Of a stretch of 48,184 bases of DNA, positions 16,029 through 24,689 are shown piece after piece. The notes beneath the pieces were generated by a model. It was not told the origin of the DNA. It saw nothing but the letters and a program-made list of their open reading frames with translations, and searched no databases. Made by a program: the position numbers and the translations under genes. The stretch is from Paracoccus versutus (GTDB lineage Bacteria; Pseudomonadota; Alphaproteobacteria; Rhodobacterales; Rhodobacteraceae), in contig NZ_JRKO01000044.1 in NCBI RefSeq assembly GCF_000763885.1, forward strand, positions 1 through 48,184. The letters run 5' to 3'. The first letter of the stretch is position 1. Every line of letters starts with the position of its first letter.

Positions 16029-16820
16029 TTAGAGCGAAACACTGATCGCCCCGTCCACATAGAGCGTGTGCCCGTTCACGAAGCTCGAGGCGTCCGAGGA
16101 CAGGAAGATGCAGGCCCCCACCAGTTCCTCGACCAGGCCCCAGCGCCCGGCGGGCGTGCGCTTTTCCAGCCAGGCCGAGAAGTCGGGGTCCGCGACCAGC
16201 GCGGCGTTCAGCGGCGTGTCGAAATATCCCGGCGCGATGGCATTGCATTGCAGCCCGTGGCGGGCCCAGTCCGTGGCCATGCCCTTGGTCAGGTTGCCGA
16301 CGGCGCCCTTGGTGGCAGTATAGGGGGCGATGCCCGGCCGTGCCAATGCGGTCTGGACCGAGCAGATATTGACGATCTTGCCGCGGCCGCGCCGGATCAT
16401 GTGCCGCGCCACCGCTTGGCCGACGTGAAAGACCGAGGCGATGTTGGTCTGCAGCAGGGCCTCGAACCTGTCAGCCGGGAAATCTTCGAGCGGCGTGCGA
16501 TACTGCATGCCGGCATTGTTGACCAGGATGTCGATGGGCCCGGTCGTGGCCTCGAAACCGTCGATCGCGGCGCGGACTTCGTCATGGCGCGTCACGTCGA
16601 AGGGCAGGGCCCGGATCTCGGCCTCGGGCAGTTCCGCCTGCAGCGCGGCGCGCGCCTCCTCCAGCCGTTCCGGGTTCCGGGCGTTCAGCACGACCGCGGC
16701 GCCGCTTTTCGCCAGCCCCCGCGCCAGCGCGTGACCGATGCCCTGCGACGACCCCGTCACCAGCGCGCGGCGGCCCGCCAACCCGAACATGCTTTCCACA
16801 AATCCATTCGTTCCGGCCAT
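16029..16820 (-). CDS. idnO: SDR oxidoreductase, gluconate 5-dehydrogenase (IdnO/Gno)-like
   Basis: The protein of 263 residues belongs to the classical SDR family: TGSSQGIG (22-29), NNAG (101-104), and catalytic S154, Y167 and K171. The segment PYTATKGAVGNLTKGMATDW and the C terminus NGHTLYVDGAISVSL match the gluconate 5-dehydrogenase group, which reduces 5-ketogluconate to D-gluconate with NAD(P)H. It is divergent from a 2-hydroxyacid dehydrogenase gene and an L-idonate 5-dehydrogenase gene across the LacI-type palindrome, which is the context expected for this role. Assignment to exactly 5-ketogluconate is inferred from neighbours. Confidence 0.85.
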   Translation of the reverse strand: MAGTNGFVESMFGLAGRRALVTGSSQGIGHALARGLAKSGAAVVLNARNPERLEEARAALQAELPEAEIRALPFDVTRHDEVRAAIDGFEATTGPIDILVNNAGMQYRTPLEDFPADRFEALLQTNIASVFHVGQAVARHMIRRGRGKIVNICSVQTALARPGIAPYTATKGAVGNLTKGMATDWARHGLQCNAIAPGYFDTPLNAALVADPDFSAWLEKRTPAGRWGLVEELVGACIFLSSDASSFVNGHTLYVDGAISVSL

Positions 16821-16865
16821 CCCAGATACTCCGTTTGGGGCTCGACAAATCCGTCCGACTCGTGT

Positions 16866-16881
16866 TTGTTATCGATAACAA
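16866..16881. promoter_or_regulatory. Perfect 16-bp palindrome, probable LacI-family operator
   Basis: TTGTTATCGATAACAA is a perfect palindrome in the 122-base region between the divergent idnO-type and 2-hydroxyacid dehydrogenase genes. Its core TGTTAnCGnTAACA resembles the ATGTTA-N4-TAACAT sites of the LacI-type gluconate regulators GntR and IdnR. The LacI gene at 14862-15890 is the obvious candidate to bind it. Confidence 0.75.
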
Positions 16882-16942
16882 TCCGAGTCAAGGGCCCGCT
16901 GAAGGGGCGATCGGAAAATCCCGCACCACGATGGAGAAGACG

Positions 16943-17890
16943 ATGAGCAAGCCGGTAGTCCTGCAGATGGGGGCCTATCCAGAATGGGATGAAGTTCCGC
17001 TGAACGCGGATTACGACCTGCGCCGTTATTTCGAGGCCGCGGACAAGGATGCCTTCCTTGCCGAATGCGGGGCGCATGTGCGGGCCATCGCCACCAGGGG
17101 CGAGTTGGGGGCCAGCCGCGAGGTCATCGAGGCCTGCCCGAATCTCGAGCTGATCTCGGTCTATGGCGTGGGTTTCGACGCGGTCGATCTGCAGGCCTGC
17201 CGCGAGTGGGGGATCCGGGTGACGAACACGCCCGACGTGCTGACGGGCGATGTGGCCGATCTGGGCGTGGCGATGATGCTGGCCGTCGCGCGCGGCATCG
17301 TCGGCGCCGAAGCCTGGGTGCGGGGCGGCCACTGGGCGGCCAAGGGTAATTATCCGCTGCAGCGCCGCATCTGGGGCAAGAAGGCCGGCATCCTGGGATT
17401 GGGCCGGATCGGCTTCGAGATCGCCCAGCGTCTGCGCGGCTTTGGCATGGACATCGCCTATTCCGATGTCGCGGCCAAGGATTATGCCACCGACCTGACC
17501 TTCATCGCCGATCCGGTCGAGCTGGCGCGGCATTCCGAGTTCCTGTTCGTCGCGCTGGCGGCTTCGGCGCAGACCCGGCACATCGTCAATCGCGAGGTGA
17601 TCGAGGCGCTGGGCCCCGAGGGCGTGCTGGTCAATGTCTCGCGCGCCTCCAACATCGACGAGCAGGCGCTCATCGCTGCCCTGCAAGACGGCCGGCTGGG
17701 CGCGGCGGCGCTGGATGTTTTCGATAACGAACCCCGGATCGACCCGCGCTTCCTGGACCTGCCGAACGTGCTTTTGCAGCCGCACCAGGCCTCGGGCACC
17801 ATCGAGACGCGCAAGGCGATGGGCGAGCTGGTCCGCAACAACCTGGCGGCGCATTTCGCCGGCCAGCCCCTGCTTACCCCGGTTATCTGA
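16943..17890 (+). CDS. 2-hydroxyacid dehydrogenase (glyoxylate/2-ketogluconate reductase-like)
   Basis: The 315-residue enzyme of the D-isomer-specific 2-hydroxyacid dehydrogenase family has GLGRIG (152-157) for NAD(P) binding and the catalytic triad R234 (in VNVSRASNIDE), E263 (DNEPRIDPRF) and H281 (LLQPHQASG). These enzymes reduce glyoxylate, hydroxypyruvate or 2-keto- and 2,5-diketogluconate. Between idnO- and idnD-type genes a ketogluconate reductase role is the likeliest. The ATG at 16943 is chosen for the GGAGAAG just upstream; an earlier ATG at 16931 lies inside that ribosome-binding region. The idnD-type gene follows after 7 bases. Confidence 0.9.
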   Translation: MSKPVVLQMGAYPEWDEVPLNADYDLRRYFEAADKDAFLAECGAHVRAIATRGELGASREVIEACPNLELISVYGVGFDAVDLQACREWGIRVTNTPDVLTGDVADLGVAMMLAVARGIVGAEAWVRGGHWAAKGNYPLQRRIWGKKAGILGLGRIGFEIAQRLRGFGMDIAYSDVAAKDYATDLTFIADPVELARHSEFLFVALAASAQTRHIVNREVIEALGPEGVLVNVSRASNIDEQALIAALQDGRLGAAALDVFDNEPRIDPRFLDLPNVLLQPHQASGTIETRKAMGELVRNNLAAHFAGQPLLTPVI

Positions 17891-17897
17891 GGCCACC

Positions 17898-18929
17898 ATG
17901 AAAGCGATCGTCATCCACGCCGCCAGGGATCTGCGCATCGAGGAACGCGAGCCCGAGGCGCTTGGCCCCGGACAGGTGCGCATCCGCCTTGCGGCCGGCG
18001 GGGTCTGCGGATCGGACCTGCATTACTACAACCACGGCGGCTTCGGGACGGTGCGGCTGCGCGAGCCGATGATCCTTGGCCATGAGGTTTCCGGCCATGT
18101 CGTCGAATGCGCGCCGGACGTGGCGGGGCTCGTTCCCGGCGATCTGGTCGCCGTGTCGCCCTCGCGTCCCTGCGGGGATTGCGGCTATTGCCGCGAGGGG
18201 CTGCCTAACCATTGCGAGAACATGCGCTTCTACGGCTCGGCCATGCCGTTCCCGCATATCCAGGGCGCGTTCCGGCAGGAGCTGGTGGCGGATGCCACGC
18301 AATGCGTGCTGGCTAACGGCCTGACGCCGGGCGAGGCGGCGATGGCCGAGCCCCTGGCGGTCACGCTGCACGCCGCGCGCCGGGCCGGGGAATTGCTGGG
18401 CAAGCGCGTGCTCGTCACCGGCTGCGGCCCCATCGGCCTGTTGTCGATCCTGTCGGCGCGGCTGGCGGGCGCGGGCGAGATCGTTGCGACGGACCTGTCG
18501 GATTTCACGCTGGCGATGGCGCGCCAATGCGGCGCGGATCTGACGGTCAACACCGGCACGGCGCCGGATGGCCTGTCGCCCTTTGCCGTGGGCAAGGGAA
18601 GCTTCGATGTCCTGTTCGAATGCACGGGTGTCGCCGCGGCCATCGCGCCGGCCATCGCGGCCATGCGGCCGCGCGGCGTGGTCGTGCAGTTGGGATTGGG
18701 CGGCGACATGCCGCTGCCGATGACGGCGCTTACCGCCAAGGAGCTGGACCTGCGCGGCTCCTTCCGGTTCCACCAGGAGTTCGCGACCGGCGTCCAGGCC
18801 ATGCTGGCGGGCCGGATCGACGTCAAGCCGCTGATCACCCACGAGGTCGCCCTGGACGAGGCCGAGCAGGCGTTCCGGCTGGCCTCGGACCGCGCCACGG
18901 CGGTCAAGGCACAGATCCTTTTCGCCTGA
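17898..18929 (+). CDS. idnD: L-idonate 5-dehydrogenase-like Zn alcohol dehydrogenase
   Basis: The protein has 343 residues in the medium-chain dehydrogenase family. The catalytic zinc ligands are C37 (GGVCGSDLHYY), H62 and E63 (ILGHEVSG); the structural zinc Cys are C92, C95, C98 and C106. The Rossmann motif is TGCGPIGLLS. The start with GGVCGSDLHYYNHGGFG is characteristic of L-idonate 5-dehydrogenases, which convert L-idonate to 5-keto-D-gluconate. It follows the hydroxyacid dehydrogenase by 7 bases and lies 9 bases from the end of the convergent LysR gene. It probably supplies the substrate for the idnO-type SDR. Confidence 0.9.
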   Translation: MKAIVIHAARDLRIEEREPEALGPGQVRIRLAAGGVCGSDLHYYNHGGFGTVRLREPMILGHEVSGHVVECAPDVAGLVPGDLVAVSPSRPCGDCGYCREGLPNHCENMRFYGSAMPFPHIQGAFRQELVADATQCVLANGLTPGEAAMAEPLAVTLHAARRAGELLGKRVLVTGCGPIGLLSILSARLAGAGEIVATDLSDFTLAMARQCGADLTVNTGTAPDGLSPFAVGKGSFDVLFECTGVAAAIAPAIAAMRPRGVVVQLGLGGDMPLPMTALTAKELDLRGSFRFHQEFATGVQAMLAGRIDVKPLITHEVALDEAEQAFRLASDRATAVKAQILFA

Positions 18930-18937
18930 GGGGCGCG

Positions 18938-19870
18938 CTACCCTTGGGCTGAATCGAAGGCCGCCGGGGATTGCGCCATCTCTGTTGCCAGCCGCACCAG
19001 ATGATCGCGCACCACGGCGGCCGCTTCCGAAAGAGGCAGCTGCGCCGAGACGCAGATCGCCATGGCGACCTTCATGTTGGGGCGCCGGATGCGGTAGCTC
19101 CGGGCATCCGGGACGCGACGCAGCACGGCCTGCGCTGCCGATGCGGGCAGGATGGTGCAGCCCAGCCCCTCGGCCAGCGCGTTCGACAGATACGAGATCG
19201 ACTCGGTCTGGGCGACGACCTGCGCGCTGGTCCCGACGCGCGACAGCGTGGTTTCGATCACCTGGCGGACGGTATGGATCGGGCTCGGCAGGATCAGCGG
19301 CTGGGACACGGCCTCGGCGAACGAGATCTCGCCATCCTCCGGCTCGGCGATCTGCGTTCCCACGAAATACAGCTCTTCCGTCGAGATCGGCTCGAAGCTG
19401 AGGCTGGGGATCTTGCCCGGATCGAAGATCAGCGCGATGTCCATCTTGCCGGTCATGATCTGTTCGCTGATCACGCCGCCGCCGACCGCCTCATTGGCAT
19501 AAAGCAGGATCCCCGGATGCTTTTCGCGGATGGTCCGCATCAGCTGCGTCGCCACAAGAGAACCAAGGCCCAGCGGCGCGAAGCCGACGCTGACCGCGCC
19601 GGTAATTTCTTCCGATGAGGTGGCGATGTCCTGCTCGGCCTGGTTCATCTGCCGGATGATCATCTGGCAATGGCGATACAGGACCTTGCCCGCCTCGGTC
19701 GGGATGACGCCGCGTTTCGAGCGCAGCAGCAGCGGCTTGCCGAAATGGGTTTCCAGCGCGGCGATCTGCTGGCTCAGCGCCGGCTGGGCGATGTGCAGGA
19801 TCGCGGACGCCCGCGTGATGCTGCCGATGTCCACGATCTTCATGAAGGCGTAAAGCCTGCGTATGTCCAT
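18938..19870 (-). CDS. LysR-family regulator, Nac/Cbl-like type
   Basis: The 310-residue protein has an N-terminal winged HTH (MDIRRLYAFMKIVDIGSITR followed by ASAILHIAQPALSQQIAALE) and a C-terminal effector domain. The N-terminal form with LYAFMKIVD and HIAQPALSQ is common in LysR proteins of the Nac group. The start is set at the ATG at 19870, where the family begins; the open frame upstream is unconserved. It is divergent from the TRAP transporter operon (243-base gap) and is likely its regulator. The effector is unknown. Confidence 0.88.
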   Translation of the reverse strand: MDIRRLYAFMKIVDIGSITRASAILHIAQPALSQQIAALETHFGKPLLLRSKRGVIPTEAGKVLYRHCQMIIRQMNQAEQDIATSSEEITGAVSVGFAPLGLGSLVATQLMRTIREKHPGILLYANEAVGGGVISEQIMTGKMDIALIFDPGKIPSLSFEPISTEELYFVGTQIAEPEDGEISFAEAVSQPLILPSPIHTVRQVIETTLSRVGTSAQVVAQTESISYLSNALAEGLGCTILPASAAQAVLRRVPDARSYRIRRPNMKVAMAICVSAQLPLSEAAAVVRDHLVRLATEMAQSPAAFDSAQG

Positions 19871-20011
19871 GATAATACACCCCTGAAGCGCGATTCTGCC
19901 CGGCCGCGCGGCCATTCTATTGGGTCGGCGCGTGGGGCGCACCGATGTATAAGCATTCGCGATCATGTCAGACCGAACTGTTCTTTTCGCAGCGATGGGC
20001 CTGTCGCTAGG

Positions 20012-20031
20012 GTGACAGGTGCAACGGTCAC
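20012..20031. promoter_or_regulatory. GTGAC-N10-GTCAC inverted repeat upstream of the TRAP operon
   Basis: GTGAC (20012-20016) and GTCAC (20027-20031) face each other across 10 bases, about 80 bases before the dctP start and in the LysR-TRAP divergent region. The size suits a LysR or other dimer site, but arms of five bases can occur by chance. Confidence 0.3.
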
Positions 20032-20112
20032 AAAACTGCAAAACTGTCGCGCCGCAGCCGCGAGATCTTGGTCCCGTTCGTCTGCGGTAAGCGCCAACAT
20101 TGGGAGAGTTCG

Positions 20113-21099
20113 ATGATCCTGAAGTCAATCGCCTGCGGGGCAGCGACCGCGCTGGTCATGGCAAGCGCCGCCATGGGGCAGACCCGGCTCAGCCTGTCCG
20201 AAGTGCTGCCGGACGGCAACTTCATGGCGGAAAACACCAAGAGCTTCGCCGAAGCCGTGAAAGAGGCCACCGATGGCGAGGTCGTCATCACCGTCGCCAC
20301 CTCGGGGTCGCTGGGCTTCAAGGGGCCCGACCAACTCGGTGCGGTTCGCGACGGGCTGGCCGACATGGCGGACATCAACATCAGCCAGCAGATCGGGATG
20401 AATCCGCTGTTCGGCGCCGAAGGCGTGCCCTTCCTGGTGGAGTCGATGGAGGAGTTGAAAGAATACCACGCCTTCCTTCGCCCCGAATTCGAGAAGCTGG
20501 CCGAGCAATACAACCAGAAGATCCTCTACATGGTGCCGTCGCCGGCCCAGTATGTCTATCTGAAGACCGAGATCGACGACATCGGCGATTTCCGCGGCAT
20601 CACGGTGCGCGGCGCCGACAAGAATACCGTCGATATCGTCAGCAGCCTTGGCATGGACGGCATCGCCATGCCCTGGGGCGAGTTGCTGCCGGCGCTGGCC
20701 TCGGGCCGTGTCAGTGGCGTCGCGACCTCTGCCACCTCGGGCGTGGACGGCAAGTTCTGGGAATTCCTGAGCCACATCTATCCGACCAACCACACCTGGG
20801 GGTCGAACGCGGTGACGATCAACCTGGATTCCTGGGGCAAGCTTTCGCCGGAACAGCAGGCTGCCATCGAGAAGGTCGCCGCCGAGCTTGAGCCGCAATT
20901 CTGGGAAAGCTCGCGCGAGAGCGACCAGAAGAGCCTTGAGATCATGACCGGCCACGGCATGCAGGTGGTCGAGCTGTCGGACGAGCTGAAGGCCCAGATC
21001 GTCGAGAAAGCCAAGCAGGTTCAGGCAGAGTTCTTTGACCGGGTTCCTGCGGCCAAGCCGATTGCCGATGCCTATCTCGCGTCGAAAGGCGGCAACTGA
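20113..21099 (+). CDS. dctP: TRAP transporter substrate-binding protein DctP
   Basis: The protein of 328 residues begins with a Sec signal peptide (about 1-22, MILKSIACGAATALVMASAA before MGQ). The mature DctP fold shows KGPDQLGAVRDGLADMADIN, FEKLAEQYNQKILYM and the family-typical GITVRGADKNTVDIV segment, which contains the Arg that grips the substrate carboxylate. It captures an organic acid in the periplasm for the DctQM membrane unit. The ATG at 20113 is preceded by GGGAGAG. Gene order dctP-dctQ-dctM with gnd behind it suggests a sugar acid such as idonate, gluconate or ketogluconate, but TRAP specificity cannot be read from sequence. Confidence 0.93.
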   Translation: MILKSIACGAATALVMASAAMGQTRLSLSEVLPDGNFMAENTKSFAEAVKEATDGEVVITVATSGSLGFKGPDQLGAVRDGLADMADINISQQIGMNPLFGAEGVPFLVESMEELKEYHAFLRPEFEKLAEQYNQKILYMVPSPAQYVYLKTEIDDIGDFRGITVRGADKNTVDIVSSLGMDGIAMPWGELLPALASGRVSGVATSATSGVDGKFWEFLSHIYPTNHTWGSNAVTINLDSWGKLSPEQQAAIEKVAAELEPQFWESSRESDQKSLEIMTGHGMQVVELSDELKAQIVEKAKQVQAEFFDRVPAAKPIADAYLASKGGN

Positions 21100-21100
21100 G

Positions 21101-21691
21101 ATGGCCGGAGAGCGGCACCTCGCCCCCGAAGCCGTCGCTGAACGCGGCGCTGTGGCTGCCCTGCAAAGGGCGGCAGACTTCGCCTCACTTGTCGCGGCCT
21201 GGCTTGCCGGTCTTTGCGTCGTGGGCCTGACATTGCTCGTGCTGATCGACACCGCGATGGCGTTGATCAGCCGCTATGTCCCGTCCTTTCCGACGGGCAC
21301 CGGAATCGGCTGGGAGTATAGTGCCTATCTGATGGGCGCGGCCTTCCTGCTCGGCTCGGGCATGACGCTGCGCGCGGGCTTGCAATTGCGGGTGGAGCTG
21401 CTGCTCTCGATGGGCAAGGGTCGCTATGCCAGGATGTTCGAGATCTTCGCCGCCATCCTGGGGACCGCCGTCACGCTGCCGCTGGCGATCTGGCTTGCGC
21501 AGTTCACGCATCGCACCTGGAGCTACGGCGAGGTTTCCCAGGACAGCTTCACGCCCTTGTGGATTCCGCAACTGGTGCTGACCATCGGGGCGGCCGTCCT
21601 GGCCTTCCAGATGGTCGCCCGTCTCGTCACCGCCATCAGCGGAAACGCCGTCGACAAACCCAGCCTCGGTGCCGCGAGCGCCATCGAGTAA
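21101..21691 (+). CDS. dctQ: TRAP transporter small permease DctQ
   Basis: The 196-residue protein has four predicted membrane spans: VAAWLAGLCVVGLTLLVLID, the region around WEYSAYLMGAAFLLGSGMTL, the region around ARMFEIFAAILGTAVTLPLA, and LVLTIGAAVLAFQMVARLV. The conserved IGWEYSAYLMG and AGLQLRVELL segments are typical of DctQ. It starts one base after the dctP stop and is followed by dctM after 45 bases. It forms the membrane complex with DctM. Confidence 0.9.
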   Translation: MAGERHLAPEAVAERGAVAALQRAADFASLVAAWLAGLCVVGLTLLVLIDTAMALISRYVPSFPTGTGIGWEYSAYLMGAAFLLGSGMTLRAGLQLRVELLLSMGKGRYARMFEIFAAILGTAVTLPLAIWLAQFTHRTWSYGEVSQDSFTPLWIPQLVLTIGAAVLAFQMVARLVTAISGNAVDKPSLGAASAIE

Positions 21692-21736
21692 GCCACAGCG
21701 CCCCTGCGCGCGAAACAAGGAATATCGGGGAGAAAC

Positions 21737-23041
21737 ATGGGCGCTATCGTCGCAAGCCTGTTCGGGCTTCTTTTCGGCACATTGGCCATCGGGGCCTGGA
21801 TCGGAATCGCCTTGCTGGCCACGGCCATCGGCCTGGCAATGCTGTTCACCGGCCTGCCCGTCGACAGGCTGTTTCCGCAATACCTGTTCAACATCCTGAC
21901 GACGCCCGACCTGGTCGCGTTGCCGCTGTTCATCCTGATGGGTGAGTTCCTGTTCAGGACGCGCCTGTCGGAAACGCTGTTCAGTGGTCTGGCGCCCTGG
22001 GCGGGCCTGCTTCCGGGCCGGTTGCTGCATGTCAATGTCGTCGGCTGCTCGATCTTTGCGGCGATTTCGGGATCCTCGGCCGCGACGACGCAGGTCGTCG
22101 GCCGCATGACCCTGAAGGAACTGCTGGCCAGGGGCTATTCGCCCGACCTGGCCATCGGCAGCCTTGCCGGTGCCGGGACGCTGGGCTTCCTGATCCCGCC
22201 GTCGACGGTGATGATCATGTATGGCGTGCTGGCCAATGAATCGATCCTGCGGCTTTTCACCGCCGGCTTCATCCCCGGCGTCCTGCTTGCCCTGGTCTTT
22301 GCCGTCTACATCATGATCCGCGCCAGCGCCAAGCCTGACCTGGTGCCCGAAAACGAACGGGCGTTGCGCCACATGCCGTTCCGCCAGCGCCTTGCCGCCC
22401 TTCGGGATCTCGGGCCGGTCATGTTCCTGATCCTCTGCGTGCTGGGCTCGATGTATGGCGGGCTGGCGACCCCTTCCGAGGCCGCGGCCCTGGGCGTGGT
22501 CGGGGCCTTCCTCGTGTCGCTGTCGCAGGGTGCGCTGAGCCTGCGGGCGCTGCGCGACATTCTGCTGGGGACGGTGCAGACCTGCTCGGTCATGGGCATC
22601 ATCATCCTTGGGGCATCGGTGCTGGGCAACATCACCTCGACCCTTGGCATTCCTGGCGCGGTTGCAAATGTGGTGACGGACTGGAACCTCTCGCCGATGC
22701 TGCTGATCGTTGCGCTGATCGTGCTGTATCTGGTGCTGGGGACGGCGCTTGAAGGCTTCTCCATGATCGCGACCACCCTGCCGGTGGTGCTGCCCTTGGT
22801 CGAGGCCGCGGGCTTCGACAAGATCTGGTTCGGCATCTTCATGGTCCTGGTGGTCGAGATGGCGCAAATCACGCCGCCGGTGGCGTTCAACTTTGCCGTC
22901 ATCCAGAACATCACCGCCCGAAGCACGGCCTATATCGCACGCGTCACCTTCCCCTTCCTGCTGATCATGATCGGCTTTGCGATCATGCTGGCCGTGTTCC
23001 CTGGGATCGTCACCTTCCTGCCCAACCTGCTACTGGGCTGA
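21737..23041 (+). CDS. dctM: TRAP transporter large permease DctM
   Basis: The 434-residue permease has about 12 hydrophobic spans. DctM motifs include FTGLPVDRLFPQYLF, PLFILMGEFLF, AISGSSAATTQVVGRMTL with the conserved small-residue loop, LGFLIPPSTVMIMYGVLANE, ATPSEAAALGVVGAFL and MAQITPPVAFNFAVIQN. It carries the solute across the membrane with Na+ symport. GGGGAGAA precedes the ATG. It closes the transporter operon; gnd starts 173 bases later. Confidence 0.93.
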   Translation: MGAIVASLFGLLFGTLAIGAWIGIALLATAIGLAMLFTGLPVDRLFPQYLFNILTTPDLVALPLFILMGEFLFRTRLSETLFSGLAPWAGLLPGRLLHVNVVGCSIFAAISGSSAATTQVVGRMTLKELLARGYSPDLAIGSLAGAGTLGFLIPPSTVMIMYGVLANESILRLFTAGFIPGVLLALVFAVYIMIRASAKPDLVPENERALRHMPFRQRLAALRDLGPVMFLILCVLGSMYGGLATPSEAAALGVVGAFLVSLSQGALSLRALRDILLGTVQTCSVMGIIILGASVLGNITSTLGIPGAVANVVTDWNLSPMLLIVALIVLYLVLGTALEGFSMIATTLPVVLPLVEAAGFDKIWFGIFMVLVVEMAQITPPVAFNFAVIQNITARSTAYIARVTFPFLLIMIGFAIMLAVFPGIVTFLPNLLLG

Positions 23042-23214
23042 TCCCGCTAGGGCGTGGCGCCCAGGTCTTCTTGCCGGGGCGCCATGCAGGTCGGCTTTGA
23101 CTGCCTGTTCCGTTGGCGCTATCAGAGGCTCCATGCCACGGCCTAACGCGCAGCTGCATTTCGATCATCAATCGGCGTCCCTCGGGGATGCGCTGTCCAG
23201 AGCAAAGAAGAATA

Positions 23215-24618
23215 ATGAAAACTGAAACTTCGATCGGCCTTATCGGCCTTGGGACGATGGGGGCGGCGCTGGCGCTGAACATCGCCGAGAAGGGCTTTCC
23301 CATCGCGGTGTGGAACCGCACCACCGAAGTGACCCGCCGCTTCCACGCTGAGGCCGGCGTGCTGGCGGATCGCGTGATCCCGACCGAGAGCCTGGCCGAC
23401 CTGGTCGCCGCCATTGCCCCGCCGCGCGCCATCATCCTGATGGTCCCCGCCGGTCCGGCCGTCGACGACCAGATTGCCGCGCTGGCGCCGCTGCTCGGCC
23501 CCGATGACCTGGTGATCGACGCCGGCAACGCCAATTTCCACGACACCAACCGCCGCGCGGCGTCCGGCCTGCCGATGCGCTTCCTGGGCATGGGCGTCTC
23601 GGGCGGCGAAGAGGGCGCGCGCCACGGCCCCGCCATCATGGGCGGCGGCGCGCGGGCCGACTGGGACCGCGTCGCAGGGGTCATGCAGGCCATCGCCGCC
23701 CAGGCCGAGGACGGCACCCCCTGCGCCACCTGGATGGGCGAGGCCGGCGCCGGGCATTTCGTCAAGACCGTGCATAACGGCATCGAATATGCCGACATGC
23801 AGATGATCGCCGAGGTTTATGGCGTGATGCGCGACGGGCTCGGCCTGTCCGCCGCCGCCATCGGCGAGACCTTCGCCGGCTGGAACGAAGGCGTGCTGAA
23901 ATCCTATCTGGTCGAGATCTCGGCCGCGGTGGCCCGCGCCACCGATCCGCTGACCGGCCAGCCGATGCTGGACGTGATCCTGGACGCCGCCGGGCAGAAG
24001 GGCACCGGCCGCTGGACCGCGATCGAGGCGCAGCACCTGGCGGCGCCGATCCCGGTGATCGAGGCGGCGGTGATGGCGCGCAACGTCTCGGCCCGCATCG
24101 ACGAGCGCAAGGCGGGCGAGGCGCGTTTCGGTGCCGCCCCGCAGGCGCTGGACCTGGCGCGCGACCAGCTGGAGCAGGCGCTTATCGCCGGCAAGATCCT
24201 GTGCTATGCGCAGGGTTTCGCGATGATCGAGGCCGCCGGCCGCGCCTTCGGCTGGCAGCTCGACCTGCCGGGGATCGCGCGGGTCTGGCGTGCGGGCTGC
24301 ATCATCCGCTCGGCGATGCTGAACGACATGGCGACGGCGCTGGCCGAGGATCCGTCGCGCAACCTGGTGCTGGCGCCGTTCTTCGCCGAAAAGCTCGAGA
24401 CCGCGATGCCGGCGCTGCGCGCGGTGGTGGCGCAGGGCGTGCTGCACGGCCATGCCTTGCCGGCGCTGGCCTCGGGGCTTGGCTGGTTCGACATGATGCG
24501 CACCGGCCGCGGCACGGCGAACATGATCCAGGCGCAGCGCGACTTTTTCGGCGCGCATGGCTTCGACCGGCTGGACGGGCAGGACAGCCATCACGGACCC
24601 TGGGGCGGGAAGAGCTGA
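23215..24618 (+). CDS. gnd: 6-phosphogluconate dehydrogenase, decarboxylating
   Basis: The 467-residue enzyme oxidises 6-phosphogluconate to ribulose 5-phosphate and CO2 with NADP+. GLGTMG (11-16) binds the dinucleotide. K184 in GHFVKTVHNGIEY is the general base and E191 the acid, as in the E. coli enzyme (K183/E190). KGTGRWTAIEA and the C-terminal His-containing tail complete the family pattern. The ATG at 23215 has only a weak AAGAAG site, but an in-frame start further upstream would add unconserved residues. Next to idonate/gluconate genes it would channel gluconate carbon into the pentose pathway. The required gluconokinase is not in the window. Confidence 0.96.
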   Translation: MKTETSIGLIGLGTMGAALALNIAEKGFPIAVWNRTTEVTRRFHAEAGVLADRVIPTESLADLVAAIAPPRAIILMVPAGPAVDDQIAALAPLLGPDDLVIDAGNANFHDTNRRAASGLPMRFLGMGVSGGEEGARHGPAIMGGGARADWDRVAGVMQAIAAQAEDGTPCATWMGEAGAGHFVKTVHNGIEYADMQMIAEVYGVMRDGLGLSAAAIGETFAGWNEGVLKSYLVEISAAVARATDPLTGQPMLDVILDAAGQKGTGRWTAIEAQHLAAPIPVIEAAVMARNVSARIDERKAGEARFGAAPQALDLARDQLEQALIAGKILCYAQGFAMIEAAGRAFGWQLDLPGIARVWRAGCIIRSAMLNDMATALAEDPSRNLVLAPFFAEKLETAMPALRAVVAQGVLHGHALPALASGLGWFDMMRTGRGTANMIQAQRDFFGAHGFDRLDGQDSHHGPWGGKS

Positions 24619-24689
24619 GGGGCAAAATATCCCTGGCAGTTCGATGTCCGGCCTTTGTCGGTCTTGTTCGACATCGCGAACCTCAGCGC

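Noticed and set aside
14985..16946. 653-codon plus-strand open frame opposite the LacI and SDR genes
   Set aside because: Crosses two real minus-strand genes and their intergenic hairpins; no recognisable protein.
21185..22867. 560-codon minus-strand frame opposite dctQ and dctM
   Set aside because: Extremely polar antisense of hydrophobic membrane genes; no start signal or domain.
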